Numbered from the stretch's first letter, positions 22,153 through 30,901 are shown. The stretch: 40,735 nt of DNA from an uncultured Anaeromyxobacter sp. (GCA_903904005.1 CAIVAR010000164.1:1-40735); one strand, 5' to 3'. Notes: generated by a model not told the origin, from the letters alone. Program-made: numbers and translations.

Positions 22153-24417
22153 GTGACGACCCAGGCGCTCCAGGAGAGCGAACGGCTCTACCGGTTGCTC
22201 GCCGAGAACGTGAGCGACGTGATCTGGACGTACGACCTCCGGACGATGCGGCTCACCTACGTGAGCCCCTCGGTGCTGGGCATGCGCGGCCTGACGGCCG
22301 ACGAGGTCATGGCCGAGCCCCTCGAGGCCAGCATGACCCCGGAGTCGCTGGCCAGGGTCCTGGAGGCGCTCTCCGAGGCGATCGCGGGCACCCGGCCGGA
22401 CCGGAACGACGGCGTCATCGATCAGCGCCACAAGGATGGCACGCTGCTGCACGTCGAGATCACCACAACCGTCGTGCGCGACGCCGGAGGGGTGCCGGTC
22501 GAGGTGGTGGGGGTGTCGCGGGACGCGACCGAGCGGGTCAGGTCCGAGCGGCGGCTGGCCGCGAGCGAGACCCTGCTGCGCGCCATCGCCGACTCGAGCC
22601 CGGACGCCATCTTCGCGAAGGACCTGTCCGGCCGGTGGACCTTCGCCAACGCCGCGGTCCTCCGGATGATGGGAAAGCCCACGGACCGGGTCCTCGGGAT
22701 GACCGACGTGGAGATCCAGCCCGATTCCCGTGTGGCCGCGCAGCTCATGGCGAACGATCGCCGGGTCCTCGAGGAGAAGGCCCCCATCGCCTTTTCCGAG
22801 ACGGTGGTCACCTCGGAGGGACCCCGGAAGTTCCTCACCTCGAAGGCGCCGCTCCGGGACCAGGATGGGAAGATCGTCGGGGTCGTCGGGACCGCCAAGG
22901 ACGTCACCGAGCTCGATCGGGGTGCCGAGGAGCTGCGGCGGAGCCGGCAGCGGCTCGCGCTGGTCCTCGAGGGGAGCGCCGATGGCTTCTGGGACATCGA
23001 CGTCGCTCCCCGACGCGTCTTCCTGAGCGAGCGCTACCGGCAGATCGTGGGGTGGCCCGACATGGAAGGCGAGGTGGGGCTGGACGAGCTGGTGGCGCTC
23101 ATCGAGCCGGCGGACCAGTCCTCCATCCAGAAGGACATGGCCGCGATGCGCACCGGTACCCTCTCCGGTTTCTCCTGGGAATACCGGGTCCGTACCGCCG
23201 CGGGGGCGCTCCGCTGGGTCCAGGCCCGCGGGAAGGTCGTCGAGCGGGACCTCGCCGGGCGCCCCACCCGGATCTCGGGGACCCTGTCCGACGTCCACGA
23301 GCGCAGGTCCGCCGAGGAGGCCTTGCGGGCCAGCGAGCGGCGCCTGCGTCTCATCGCCCGGAGCTTCCCGCAGGGCTCGATCGCCCTCTTCGACGAGCAG
23401 GACCAGGCGCTCCTGGTGGACGGAAACACCATCTTCCTGGGGCTCTCCCCCGAGAGCTACGTCGGAAGGAAGCCCCACGAGTTCGCGCCTCCCGAGCTTG
23501 CCGGGCAGCTCGAGGATGCCCTCCGCCGTGCCCGGGCCGGCGAGACGGTGCGGGCGGAGAACCGGATCCGCGGACGGATGGTCGAGACCCACGTCTCCGC
23601 CGCGCTCGTCGACGGGCGGCCATCCGGCATGTGCGTCGTGGTGTCCCAGGACGTGACGGCCCGGCGCGAGGTGGAGGAGAACCTGGCCGTCGCCTCCCGC
23701 CTGGCCGCCATGGGAACGCTCATCAGCGGGATCGCCCACGAGATCAACAACCCGCTGGCCGGGGCGATGGCCGGCACCGACTGGGCGGCACGGCGCATCC
23801 GGGAGATGCAGGTCGCCCTCGGAGGGGCGGCCAAGCCCGGGAGCGAGCAGATCGAGCGGGAACTCGGCGAGGTCCTCGACTCGCTCGAGGATGCGCTCGC
23901 GGGCAGCCGCCGGATCGCCGCCATCGTGAAGGATCTCGTCACGGCGGGGCAGCCGAGCCCCGATCGGACGCGGGTCCGGGTCCGCGACGTGGTCGCCGAG
24001 GCCGTGCTCCGCATGCCCGCTCCGCTCCGCGAGCGGTGCATGGTCCGGGTCGTCGATCAGGGGGCGCCCGACGTGCTGGCGGCGGCCGGCCAGCTCGCGC
24101 AGGCCATCGCCAACCTGCTCGACAACGCGGCCGAGTCGATGCCGGCCGGCGGCGGGCAGGACATCGTCGTCCGGGTCGGCCGCAGCGCATCCGGCGAGGC
24201 GTTCATCGAGGTGGAGGACCAGGGGAAGGGGATCGCGCCCGACGTGCTGGGGCGCGTGTTCGACCCCTTCTTCACCACCCGGCCGATCGGGCAGGGCATC
24301 GGGCTCGGGCTGTCGGTCGCCCACGCCATCGTGACGGCCCATGGCGGGTCGCTCACGGCCGTGAGCACTCCGGGCAAGGGCTCGACCTTCCGCATCGAGC
24401 TGGCCGCCGCCTCCTGA
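22153..24417 (+). CDS. four-PAS orphan sensor histidine kinase
   Basis: A 754-residue cytoplasmic kinase without membrane helices. Four PAS domains occupy about 8-130, 140-255, 262-385 and 392-510; the third has the WxxRxR-type PAC end with LRWVQARGKVVERD. The dimerisation/phosphoacceptor helix contains H529 in GIAHEINNPLAG. The catalytic domain follows: N-box NLLDNAAESMPAGG, G1 VEDQGKGI, F-box FDPFFTTRP and G2 GQGIGLGLS. No receiver domain and no adjacent response regulator are present, so it is an orphan. It shares the HEINNPL type and the TTRP(x)G layout with the kinases at 32115 and 33404. The signal is unknown; soluble PAS tandems often bind haem, flavin or small ligands. Confidence 0.93.
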   Translation: MTTQALQESERLYRLLAENVSDVIWTYDLRTMRLTYVSPSVLGMRGLTADEVMAEPLEASMTPESLARVLEALSEAIAGTRPDRNDGVIDQRHKDGTLLHVEITTTVVRDAGGVPVEVVGVSRDATERVRSERRLAASETLLRAIADSSPDAIFAKDLSGRWTFANAAVLRMMGKPTDRVLGMTDVEIQPDSRVAAQLMANDRRVLEEKAPIAFSETVVTSEGPRKFLTSKAPLRDQDGKIVGVVGTAKDVTELDRGAEELRRSRQRLALVLEGSADGFWDIDVAPRRVFLSERYRQIVGWPDMEGEVGLDELVALIEPADQSSIQKDMAAMRTGTLSGFSWEYRVRTAAGALRWVQARGKVVERDLAGRPTRISGTLSDVHERRSAEEALRASERRLRLIARSFPQGSIALFDEQDQALLVDGNTIFLGLSPESYVGRKPHEFAPPELAGQLEDALRRARAGETVRAENRIRGRMVETHVSAALVDGRPSGMCVVVSQDVTARREVEENLAVASRLAAMGTLISGIAHEINNPLAGAMAGTDWAARRIREMQVALGGAAKPGSEQIERELGEVLDSLEDALAGSRRIAAIVKDLVTAGQPSPDRTRVRVRDVVAEAVLRMPAPLRERCMVRVVDQGAPDVLAAAGQLAQAIANLLDNAAESMPAGGGQDIVVRVGRSASGEAFIEVEDQGKGIAPDVLGRVFDPFFTTRPIGQGIGLGLSVAHAIVTAHGGSLTAVSTPGKGSTFRIELAAAS

Positions 24418-24465
24418 CGGGATCGGCCTGCGCCGCTCGAGCCCCCGTAGACCCGGGGACCGGGA

Positions 24466-26311
24466 TCAGCTCCCGCCGTGCCGGGCGAACCAGTCGGCCC
24501 ACGCCGTGAGCATGTGGACCCAGTGGGCCGGCTCCTGGAACCCGTGCGGCTCGCGCGGATAGGCCAGGAACTCCACCTCGCAGCCCACATCGGCGAGGGC
24601 GCGGTGAAGGATCTGCCCCTCCACGAAGGGCACCCGGTCGTCGGCCTGCCCGTGGAGCACGAGCGTGGGCGTCCGGGCGTTCTTCAGATGGGTCATGGGA
24701 TTCGCCGTTGCCGGCGGCGATGAGCGCGTCGACGCCGCTCTCGATGTCGGCGAACTCGACCTCGCCGAGGCGGCCGCGGTTCGCGGCGTAGAAGTCGTGG
24801 CCGTATCCGGTGCTGCCCCGGTAGTTGGGCTCGAAGACGGCGTAGCCGCGCGCGACGATGGAGGGGGTCCAGCGGGACCAGGAGGGCTGCGAGACGTCAT
24901 CCGGGCCGCCGTGCGGGAAGACCCAGAGCGCCGGCTTCTTCCCCGCCGGCAGGTCGGCGGGAAGGACCAGGATCCCCTCGATGACCTGCCCCTCGGGATT
25001 CTTCCATGTCACCACCTCCGAGCGGGTCCGCGGCCAGGTCGCGACCTCGGGTGCGATCTGTAGGGCCACCGTGGCGCGGCCGTTCCTCGGATCGAGGACG
25101 GTGGGGCTCCAGGGGGAGTCGGGGGTGGAGGAGAGGAAGGCGAGCCGGTTGCCGCCCCGATCCGGCGAGATGGGCGGTCGGATCACCCGCCCGGAGAAGC
25201 CGGTGTTCCGCGCCGTGGACCCATCGAGGGCGAGCTGGTAGACCCGCGAAGTGGTTCGCTCGGCGACCAGGGCGAGGAGCGTCCCCCCGTCGCTCCAGGC
25301 GAAGTCGGCGATGGTGGGATCGAGCCGGACGGCGGCGTTCCACCGTCCGACGCCGTCGGCCTCCCGGACCACGAGCTGGTTCAGGAGGGAGAGCGTTCCC
25401 ACGCCGAGAGCGTAGGCGACGTGCTTTCCGTCCGGCGACCAGCGGATCCTTCCCGCGTTGCGAGGCGTCTCCTCGAGCCAGCGGACCTCGGCCTCGCCTC
25501 CCTCGCGCGGAGTGACCACCGCGGGGCGCTGCAGGTTCCCGGCGTCGTAGGGGTCGCTCGTCGGGGAGAGGAGCGCCGCGAAGCGCCGGCCGTCCGGCGA
25601 CCAGTCGAACGAGACGACGTTCACTCCGGGTCCGGTGATGGCGGACGGCTTCCCGCCCGCGAGGTCGACCACGTGGATCGCGTTGGCCTGCCACTCCCGC
25701 TGCCAGCGGATGGCGCCGCCGCTGGCCCACTTCGCCTGGCGCTGCGCCTCGGAGAGAGGAAGGGCGGTGAGGAAGGCGAGCCGCTTGCCGTCGGGCGAGA
25801 AGGCGAACCCGTGCGGTTCGAGCGCGCCGGTGTCGAGCACCCGGGCCTCGCCGCCGGCGAGGGCGAGGAGGTGGATGCGGGCCTTGCCGTCCTTCTTGCG
25901 GAGGAAGGCCAGGGTGGAACCATCCGGCGACCAGACCGGACCCGAGGAGGCATCGGTCGAGAAGGTGAGCTGACGGGGCTCACCGCCCGCGGCGGGGACC
26001 ACCCAGAGCTGGGTGGCCACCGTCCAGCCGGCCTTGAGATCGCCCACGGAGGCGCTCGCCGGATCGAAGTCGGGCGTGGGCTTCGCGGCGGGGTCGAAGT
26101 GCTTGGTCTTCACCGCGTAGGCGATGCGAGCGCCGTCGGGCGAGAGGGCGACGCCGCTCGCCTCGGGCAGGGAGACCAGCTCGAGCGCGGTCGGGCGGGG
26201 CCCGGCGGCCTGCTGCGGCGCGCCCGTGGCCGGGGGGGCGGCCGAGGCCACGGAGGACGCGAAGAGGAGGCAGGCGAGGGCGAGGGCAGTGGGCGCGGCG
26301 CGCAGGTTCAT
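24466..26311 (-). pseudogene. S9 family prolyl oligopeptidase-type peptidase, catalytic serine region deleted and frameshifted
   Basis: The 5' part codes for a signal peptide (MNLRAAPTALALACLLFASSVASA) and a beta-propeller with PD40-like strands (GVALSPDGARIAYAVK, GPVWSPDGSTLAFLRK, WSPDGRRFAALLS), then the start of the hydrolase domain: PHGGPDDVSQPSWSRW, NYRGSTGYGHDFYA and DIESGVDALIAAG. At about 24700-24715 the frame changes and the next homologous text is NPMTHLKNARTPTLVLHGQ, DDRVPF and EPHGF, which carry the Asp and His of the triad. The expected segment of some 80-90 residues with the nucleophile GxSxG lies between these blocks in all S9 peptidases and is absent. Both a deletion and a frameshift therefore inactivate the gene. 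An assembly artefact is the alternative. Confidence 0.85.
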
Positions 26312-26319
26312 GGCCGTGC

Positions 26320-26325
26320 ATCCTA
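26320..26325 (-). promoter_or_regulatory. -10-like box TAGGAT, leaderless arrangement for the S9 peptidase
   Basis: On the minus strand TAGGAT is followed by GCACGGCC and the ATG at 26311, an 8-base gap without ribosome binding site. Confidence 0.4.
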
Positions 26326-26486
26326 AGAGGGGCGGGGGTGTGAGGCATCCCGACGGTGTCGGATGTCGCCCGACCTCGCGCGGGAGCTGGCGGCCCGCCG
26401 ACCCACGGTCCCGCGCGCCTCTGCCCGGTCGGGGCGCGCCGCCCGGCTTCGCCGAGGGGCTTCGCGAGGTTGGCGACGGCCGGCGC

Positions 26487-26502
26487 TGGCAGGGGAGATG
26501 CA
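26487..26502 (+). promoter_or_regulatory. sigma-54-like promoter (-24/-12)
   Basis: TGGCAGG-GGAG-ATGCA matches the sigma-54 consensus TGGCACG-N4-TTGCA with two mismatches and the exact GG-to-GC spacing. Transcription would start near 26513, leaving a 13-base leader with GGAG (26517-26520) before the ATG at 26526. The rest of the 214-bp gap back to 26312 shows nothing else recognisable. Confidence 0.45.
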
Positions 26503-26525
26503 CACTTGTGCTGGATGGAGCCCGG

Positions 26526-26870
26526 ATGAAGACCCTCGTCGCCGCCCTTGCCCTCGTGGTCCTCCTCGCGCCGATCTCCCGGGCCCGCGCCGACGAGGAG
26601 CCGACCGCCCAGGAGATCGAGGCCCGCCTCGGTCAGCCCCAGGTCCGCGAGTTCGTCCCGTGCGCCGGCCAGGACCCGCGCGACCAGGCCCGCTGCGTTC
26701 GCTGGCAGTACGACCAGGGAACCCTTCACACCTCCTACTGGTTCGACGTCGGTACCCGGAAGCTCATCGAGGTCGCGGCCTGGGACGAGTCGACGCGCGA
26801 GGCCTCGGTCGTCTCCGAGGGGGCCCGCACCGTCGAGCCGTCGACCCGGGTCGCGGTGGCGCCGAAGTAG
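26526..26870 (+). CDS. small exported protein of unknown function
   Basis: A 114-residue protein with signal peptide MKTLVAALALVVLLAPISRARA. The mature part has an opening QEIEARLGQPQVREFVPC, two cysteines 11 residues apart in VPCAGQDPRDQARC that probably form a disulfide, and beta strands WQYDQGTLHTSYWFDV and LIEVAAWDE. It is predicted to be periplasmic, single-domain and all-beta in its second half. GGAG precedes the ATG by 5 bases, and a sigma-54-like promoter lies just upstream, which suggests regulated expression. No family recognised. Confidence 0.75.
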   Translation: MKTLVAALALVVLLAPISRARADEEPTAQEIEARLGQPQVREFVPCAGQDPRDQARCVRWQYDQGTLHTSYWFDVGTRKLIEVAAWDESTREASVVSEGARTVEPSTRVAVAPK

Positions 26871-26894
26871 GCGCCCGCTCCGGCGCGCCGATCG

Positions 26895-27125
26895 CTACCC
26901 CTCCGACCAGGGTGTCTCCAGCGGAATGGCCGGCGAACGCCCCTCGGCCGGGTGCGGTTCGATCCGGGCGTGCTTCTCCCCCGGCCACTTGCCGCTGGCC
27001 AGGTCGAGCGGTGCGGGCCTCATGTAGACCTGCCGCTTGCAGACGTCGCACACCACGCCGTCGCCGGGCTCGAGGTGCGGGACCGGGCGCCAGGATCCGT
27101 CACATGCCGTGGGTTCGGGTGCCAT
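26895..27125 (-). CDS. small CxxC protein
   Basis: A 76-residue cytoplasmic protein. The pair CDVCK (about residues 26-29) with C8 in TACDGSW could form a zinc knuckle; the rest is Pro-rich and low in secondary structure. A TAGTCT box ends 7 bases before the ATG with no ribosome binding site. It stands alone, convergent with the small exported protein. Function unknown and gene reality is moderately supported. Confidence 0.5.
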   Translation of the reverse strand: MAPEPTACDGSWRPVPHLEPGDGVVCDVCKRQVYMRPAPLDLASGKWPGEKHARIEPHPAEGRSPAIPLETPWSEG

Positions 27126-27132
27126 GGCGGGC

Positions 27133-27138
27133 AGACTA
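27133..27138 (-). promoter_or_regulatory. -10-like box TAGTCT, leaderless arrangement for the CxxC protein
   Basis: On the minus strand CTAGTCT is followed by GCCCGCC and the ATG at 27125. Confidence 0.35.
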
Positions 27139-27278
27139 GCGGCCGGTCCGGCGGCAAGCGAGTCGTGGTGCGTCACCGCCGCCGATCGGCTGGTGACCGA
27201 GGCGCTCGGGCGATGAGGGCCGGGCAACCCAACGGGGGTGTCCCTCGATCGCCCGGCAGCCCATCCAGTGGAGGTTGC

Positions 27279-27284
27279 TATCAT
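27279..27284 (+). promoter_or_regulatory. -10-like box TATCAT upstream of the ferritin-like gene
   Basis: TATCAT in the context TTGCTATCATCC lies 26 bases before the ATG at 27311. It is the best -10 match in this 185-bp gap; no convincing -35 is seen. Confidence 0.35.
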
Positions 27285-27310
27285 CCGGTTGACCCCATGG
27301 GGCATGCGCG

Positions 27311-27775
27311 ATGACGACCGAGGAATGCTTCGAGGCGGCGGTGCAGGTGGAGAACCTCATGCGGGACGTCTACGTCCGGCTCGCCGAGCGCTATGCCGGG
27401 GAGGCGACGCTGAAGGAGATGTTCCTGCGCCTCGCCGAGGAGGAGGAGCAGCACGCCCACCGCATCCGGCTGCTCGCCCGGACGCAGCTCGGGGGAGCCT
27501 GGGCCAGCGCCGCGGCGGAGCGCATCTCCAGGGACCTCGGCTCGATGTCCGCAGACCTCCTGAAGATGGTCGAGGACCTGGAGGCCGAGTGGAGCGGAGG
27601 CTCCGCCCGCGACGTCCTCCGGCGCGTGATGGACGCCGAGAACCGGTGCGCCTCCATCCACGCCGAGGAGCTGGCGTCGAGCGCGGATATCGACGTCCAG
27701 ATGCTCTTCTGGTCCCTCTCGAAGCAGGACGTGCGGCACAAGGAACTGCTCGAGCGGGCGATCGTCGCGGCCTGA
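27311..27775 (+). CDS. ferritin-like/rubrerythrin-type di-iron protein
   Basis: A 154-residue four-helix protein of the ferritin-like superfamily. Iron-ligand motifs are in the expected order: QVENLMRDVY on helix 1, LAEEEEQHAHRI on helix 2 (ExxH), then DAENRCASIHAEEL and DVRHKELLE on helices 3 and 4. It lacks the C-terminal rubredoxin domain of rubrerythrin. Members detoxify peroxide or store iron in the cytoplasm. It is a single gene directly upstream of the damaged peptidase/TPR gene. Confidence 0.85.
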   Translation: MTTEECFEAAVQVENLMRDVYVRLAERYAGEATLKEMFLRLAEEEEQHAHRIRLLARTQLGGAWASAAAERISRDLGSMSADLLKMVEDLEAEWSGGSARDVLRRVMDAENRCASIHAEELASSADIDVQMLFWSLSKQDVRHKELLERAIVAA

Positions 27776-28883
27776 ACGATCGCTTGCACTCCGGGTCGGC
27801 TAGGATCCCGTGGCGTCGCCATCCTGACGTCGGCGAAGGCCGCCGGCCTGCTCCGGGAGCTCGAGTTCCTGCGCGCCGCGGTCCTCGCCGGGCTCTTCCG
27901 GAGTCCTCCACCGATCCCCGGCCGGCTCGAGGTGGTTGCCTTCGCCTCCGACGACGACTTCCAGGAGTTCGCCCAGCCGGGGGTGGGCGCCTACTACGCC
28001 TACCTCGGCAGCGTCGACCGGATCGTGGTGACGCCCGGGCGGCTCGCCTTCCGGGGGCGCGAGCTGCTCGCCCACGAGCTCACCCATCACTTCACGTCCT
28101 ACATCCTGCCGCGGACGAGCCCGTGGCTCGGCGAGGGGCTGGCGTGCTTCGTCGAGCCGGTCGGAACCTTTGCGATCGGGGCGGGGGTGAACGTGGGGAC
28201 CCGGCCGGCGTCGCGGCAGCTCCGCATGCGGAGGGACCGGGTTCCGGTCGCGAAGATCTTCGCCTGGGACGGCTCGACGAGGTCGGACGCCAGCCGCCAC
28301 TACGACACGGCCTGGCTGCTCGTCCACTACCTCGTCGATCGGCACGAGGAGTTCTGGTCCTACCTGCAGCGCCTGTCCCGGGGAGAGAACCCCGACGCTG
28401 CGGGCCCGTACCGGGCGCCGGACCGAGGAGGCACTCCCGGCTGCGCGACTCGCAGTGAAGTCCCACCCCGGCGACTGGCGGGCCTGGTCGTTCCTGGCCA
28501 CGGTCCAGCGCAGCGGCGACCCGGCCGAGTCGCTCCAGGCATGGCGCCGGGCCGTGGAGCTGGCTCCGGATGGGGCCCAGGCGCTCCACGGCCTCGCTGC
28601 GGCGCTGCTACGGGGTGGGCAGAGCGGGGAGGCCCTGCCGCTCGCCCGGAGGGCGGCCCGGCTCGCCCCCTTCAGCGCCGCCGTGGTGGACAACTCGGCG
28701 GCCGTGGCGGCGGACCTGGGTCTCTGCGAGGAGGCCCTGTCGACGCAGCGGCGCGCCCTCGAGATCCTGGGCGAGCGGGCGGCTCCCATGACCCGATCGG
28801 AGTACACGGAACGGCTAAGCAACTATGAGAAGCAGTGCGCGGGGGAGGGTACGCCCGCTACCCGGGTGTCCCCCACGCCATGA
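27776..28883 (+). pseudogene. broken HExxH (peptidase MA-like) plus TPR protein
   Basis: Two homologous pieces in different frames. Frame 1 runs from about 27821 and reads ILTSAKAAGLLRELEFLRAAV, then PGRLEVVAFASDDDFQEF, the zinc motif AHELTHHF, the ligand segment WLGEGLACFVE and HYDTAWLLVHYLVDRHEEFW up to LSRGENPDAA near 28400. No ATG, GTG or TTG opens this frame before 27932, which already lies inside the conserved domain, so the 5' end is damaged. Frame 2 then begins around 28398 with EEALPAARLAVKSHPGDWRAW and continues as TPR helices (SLQAWRRAVELAPDGAQALHGLAAALL, ARRAARLAPFSAAVVDNSA) to 28883. The linker expected between the peptidase and TPR parts is short, so sequence is probably missing there too. 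Intact homologues are predicted exported or membrane-linked metallopeptidases of unknown target. Confidence 0.75.
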
Positions 28884-29020
28884 GCTATCGGCATCCACCT
28901 CCTGTGCTCCCGGGATCTTCGGGGTCACCATTCCGGGCACACCCTGTGCACACCCCATCTCGCCGCAGCGCGTCGTTCGTCTCCTGCCAGGAAGCTTGTC
29001 CCTTGAATCGAGGTCATGTG

Positions 29021-29245
29021 ATGGGCCCCGTCCTAGCCATCGTTGCCGTGGGTACGGTCATCGCTCTGGCGTTCTCGAGCGCGCGGAATGGGGGCGGGTC
29101 CATCGATATCGGGCGAGCCGACAGGCTCGATGCGTCGATTCGCCGGCCGCTCCTTCGCCCTTCGCTCAGCGGTTCGCCGGCGCCGGACCACCGCAACCCA
29201 GGGCGAACCATCCTCGCCCAGGGGCTCCAGGGCGGAGACCGGTAG
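29021..29245 (+). CDS. small single-helix membrane protein, hypothetical
   Basis: A 74-residue frame with one N-terminal hydrophobic helix (MGPVLAIVAVGTVIALAF) and a polar Arg/Pro-rich tail. GAGGT lies about 8 bases before the ATG. It has no recognised family and could be spurious; the 137-bp stretch before it shows no other feature. It converges on the four-helix membrane protein gene. Confidence 0.4.
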   Translation: MGPVLAIVAVGTVIALAFSSARNGGGSIDIGRADRLDASIRRPLLRPSLSGSPAPDHRNPGRTILAQGLQGGDR

Positions 29246-29255
29246 GCGGCTGACC

Positions 29256-29768
29256 TCAGTCCCGCGGCATCGGAAGCGGCCCGAAGAAGATGCGGACGAG
29301 CCGATCCTTGCCGAGGACGCGCGCCATCTCCGCCGTGGTGACGTAGATGAGGATCAGGAGGAAGAGGACGATCTGGAGCGCGAAGAAGTGGGGCCACACG
29401 ATCTCGGCCAGCAGCCGCTCGTTGGCGGCGACGAACCCGCCGGCCTTCCGCCAGGACTCCACCAGTCGTTCCAGGTAGTGGATGGCGAAGGACACGAGCA
29501 GGTAGATCGCGGTCTTCCAGGAGATGTTGAAGGCGAGCGGCTGCTCCGGGAAGCGGTTGATGCCGGGGATCATGTCGGCCAGCAGGACGGCCTTGCCCAT
29601 GATCAGGGCCGCCACGGCGACCGAGGCCGAGGTCATCGGGGATAGGCCCGTGTCCTTCAGCATCAGGACCCGGATGTAGACGACGATGTGCAGCGCGACG
29701 AAGAAGTAGATCGTCGGCGGCAGCAGCTTCTTGAACTCCCCTCCGAGCTTCCAGCCAGTCTTCGACAT
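29256..29768 (-). CDS. conserved-looking four-helix membrane protein
   Basis: A 170-residue inner-membrane protein with about four helices: LPPTIYFFVALHIVVYIRVL, ASVAVAALIMGKAVLLAD, ISWKTAIYLLVSFAIHYLE and FFALQIVLFLLILIYVTT. The motifs GKAVLLADMIPGINRFPEQPL and SWKTAIYLL between helices are unusually specific and suggest a defined family, which I cannot name. GGAGGG precedes the ATG at 29768. It is divergent from the SDR gene with a 37-bp spacer holding TAACCT/TCTAACCC motifs. Confidence 0.8.
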   Translation of the reverse strand: MSKTGWKLGGEFKKLLPPTIYFFVALHIVVYIRVLMLKDTGLSPMTSASVAVAALIMGKAVLLADMIPGINRFPEQPLAFNISWKTAIYLLVSFAIHYLERLVESWRKAGGFVAANERLLAEIVWPHFFALQIVLFLLILIYVTTAEMARVLGKDRLVRIFFGPLPMPRD

Positions 29769-29805
29769 GCATCCCTCCCGTGGACTAACCTCTAACCCAT
29801 CTCGC

Positions 29806-30837
29806 ATGGCACGGCTCGACGAGAACCACCCGATCGCCGCCGTCCTCGCGGGCGCGCTCGACCGGTTTCGCGTCCGGCGGCAGGTCCCCGGGCTTTCCCC
29901 CGACGAGCGGCTCGACGGGAAGCTTGCCCTGGTCACGGGTGGGGCGTCGGGGCTCGGCTTCGCGACGTCGGTGGACCTGGCGCGCCGTGGCGCCCGGGTG
30001 ATCCTCGCCGATCGCCGCGACCCCGGGCTCGCCCGGCGCCGGGCCGTCTCCCTGGGGGTGGCGCCGGATGCCGTCGAGCCCATGGAGGTCGACCTCTCCG
30101 ACCTCCACGCGATCGACCGGCTCGTCGCAGATCTCGCCGGACGCGCCATCCGGCTCGACCGGCTGGTCCTGAACGCTGCCATCGTCCCCACCGCGGCACG
30201 GACGACGCCCCAGGGGCTCGACGAGATGTTCGTGGTGAACTACCTGTCCTCCTTCGCCCTGGTCTCGGGACTGCTCGATGCCGGGGTGCTGCCCCGCGAC
30301 CGCCCGGACGGCGACGTGCCGCGCGTCGTGTTCGTCTGCTCCGAGTCCCACCGCTGGAGCGAGCCCCTCGCACTCGAGAACCTGGACGCACCCCGGGATG
30401 GCTCCCCCCGGCGCGTGCTCACATGGTACGGCACCTACAAGCTCATGCTCGCCACCTTCGCCTGGGAGCTCGCCCGTCGCCTCCAGGTCGACGGGGCGCC
30501 GCGGGTGGCAGTCTTCGCGCTCTGCCCCGGGGCCATGCGCACCGGCATCGCGCGGGAGCTCCCCGCGCTCCTGCGCGCCCCCCTCGACGTGATGATGCGC
30601 CTGCTCTTCCAGGACCCGTTCGTCGCGGACGAACCGGTGCTCCACCTGGCCTGCAGCCGGGCCCTGGAGGGGCGTACCGCCGTCTACCTGCACAAGATGG
30701 TGCGGAAGGACGTCGACCCGAAAGCGGCCGATCCGGGCATGGGCAGGGCGCTCTGGGCGGCCAGCGAGACGGTGCTGGCCATGACGAAGCCGGCGGCCGC
30801 CCCGGTTGCTGCCCCGGCGGGCGCCGCCGCGAAGTAG
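29806..30837 (+). CDS. short-chain dehydrogenase/reductase
   Basis: A 343-residue SDR with a 35-residue N-terminal extension before the Rossmann fold. The cofactor motif is TGGASGLG, followed by ARVILADRRD; the NNAG equivalent is LNAAIVP; the catalytic serine is in VFVCSESHRW and the Tyr-x3-Lys pair is in YGTYK. The C-terminus ends in an Ala/Pro-rich tail (KPAAAPVAAPAGAAAK). It resembles the retinol dehydrogenase/protochlorophyllide-reductase-like group. Substrate unknown. It has a clear terminator 34 bases after the stop. Confidence 0.87.
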   Translation: MARLDENHPIAAVLAGALDRFRVRRQVPGLSPDERLDGKLALVTGGASGLGFATSVDLARRGARVILADRRDPGLARRRAVSLGVAPDAVEPMEVDLSDLHAIDRLVADLAGRAIRLDRLVLNAAIVPTAARTTPQGLDEMFVVNYLSSFALVSGLLDAGVLPRDRPDGDVPRVVFVCSESHRWSEPLALENLDAPRDGSPRRVLTWYGTYKLMLATFAWELARRLQVDGAPRVAVFALCPGAMRTGIARELPALLRAPLDVMMRLLFQDPFVADEPVLHLACSRALEGRTAVYLHKMVRKDVDPKAADPGMGRALWAASETVLAMTKPAAAPVAAPAGAAAK

Positions 30838-30870
30838 TCCCGAACGGCATCCGTTCGCAGCGGTTTCGAG

Positions 30871-30901
30871 CGCCTCCAGGGGAAACCCCGGGGGCGTTTT
30901 T
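30871..30901 (+). terminator. Rho-independent terminator after the SDR gene
   Basis: CGCCTCC pairs with GGGGGCG (7 bp with one G-T) around an inner GGGG-AAA-CCCC stem, with a single bulged A, and is followed at once by TTTTT. This is the only classical intrinsic terminator I find in the window. Confidence 0.85.

Noticed and set aside
21064..24342. Open frame of about 1090 codons on the minus strand opposite the desaturase and kinase
   Set aside because: The opposite strand carries complete histidine-box and kinase motifs; this frame has no recognisable domain and biased His/Asp/Glu/Pro composition.
27810..27827. GTG after TAGGAT as the start of the peptidase/TPR gene
   Set aside because: It reaches a TGA after five codons and is out of frame with the conserved domain; it only suggests where the original start may have been.
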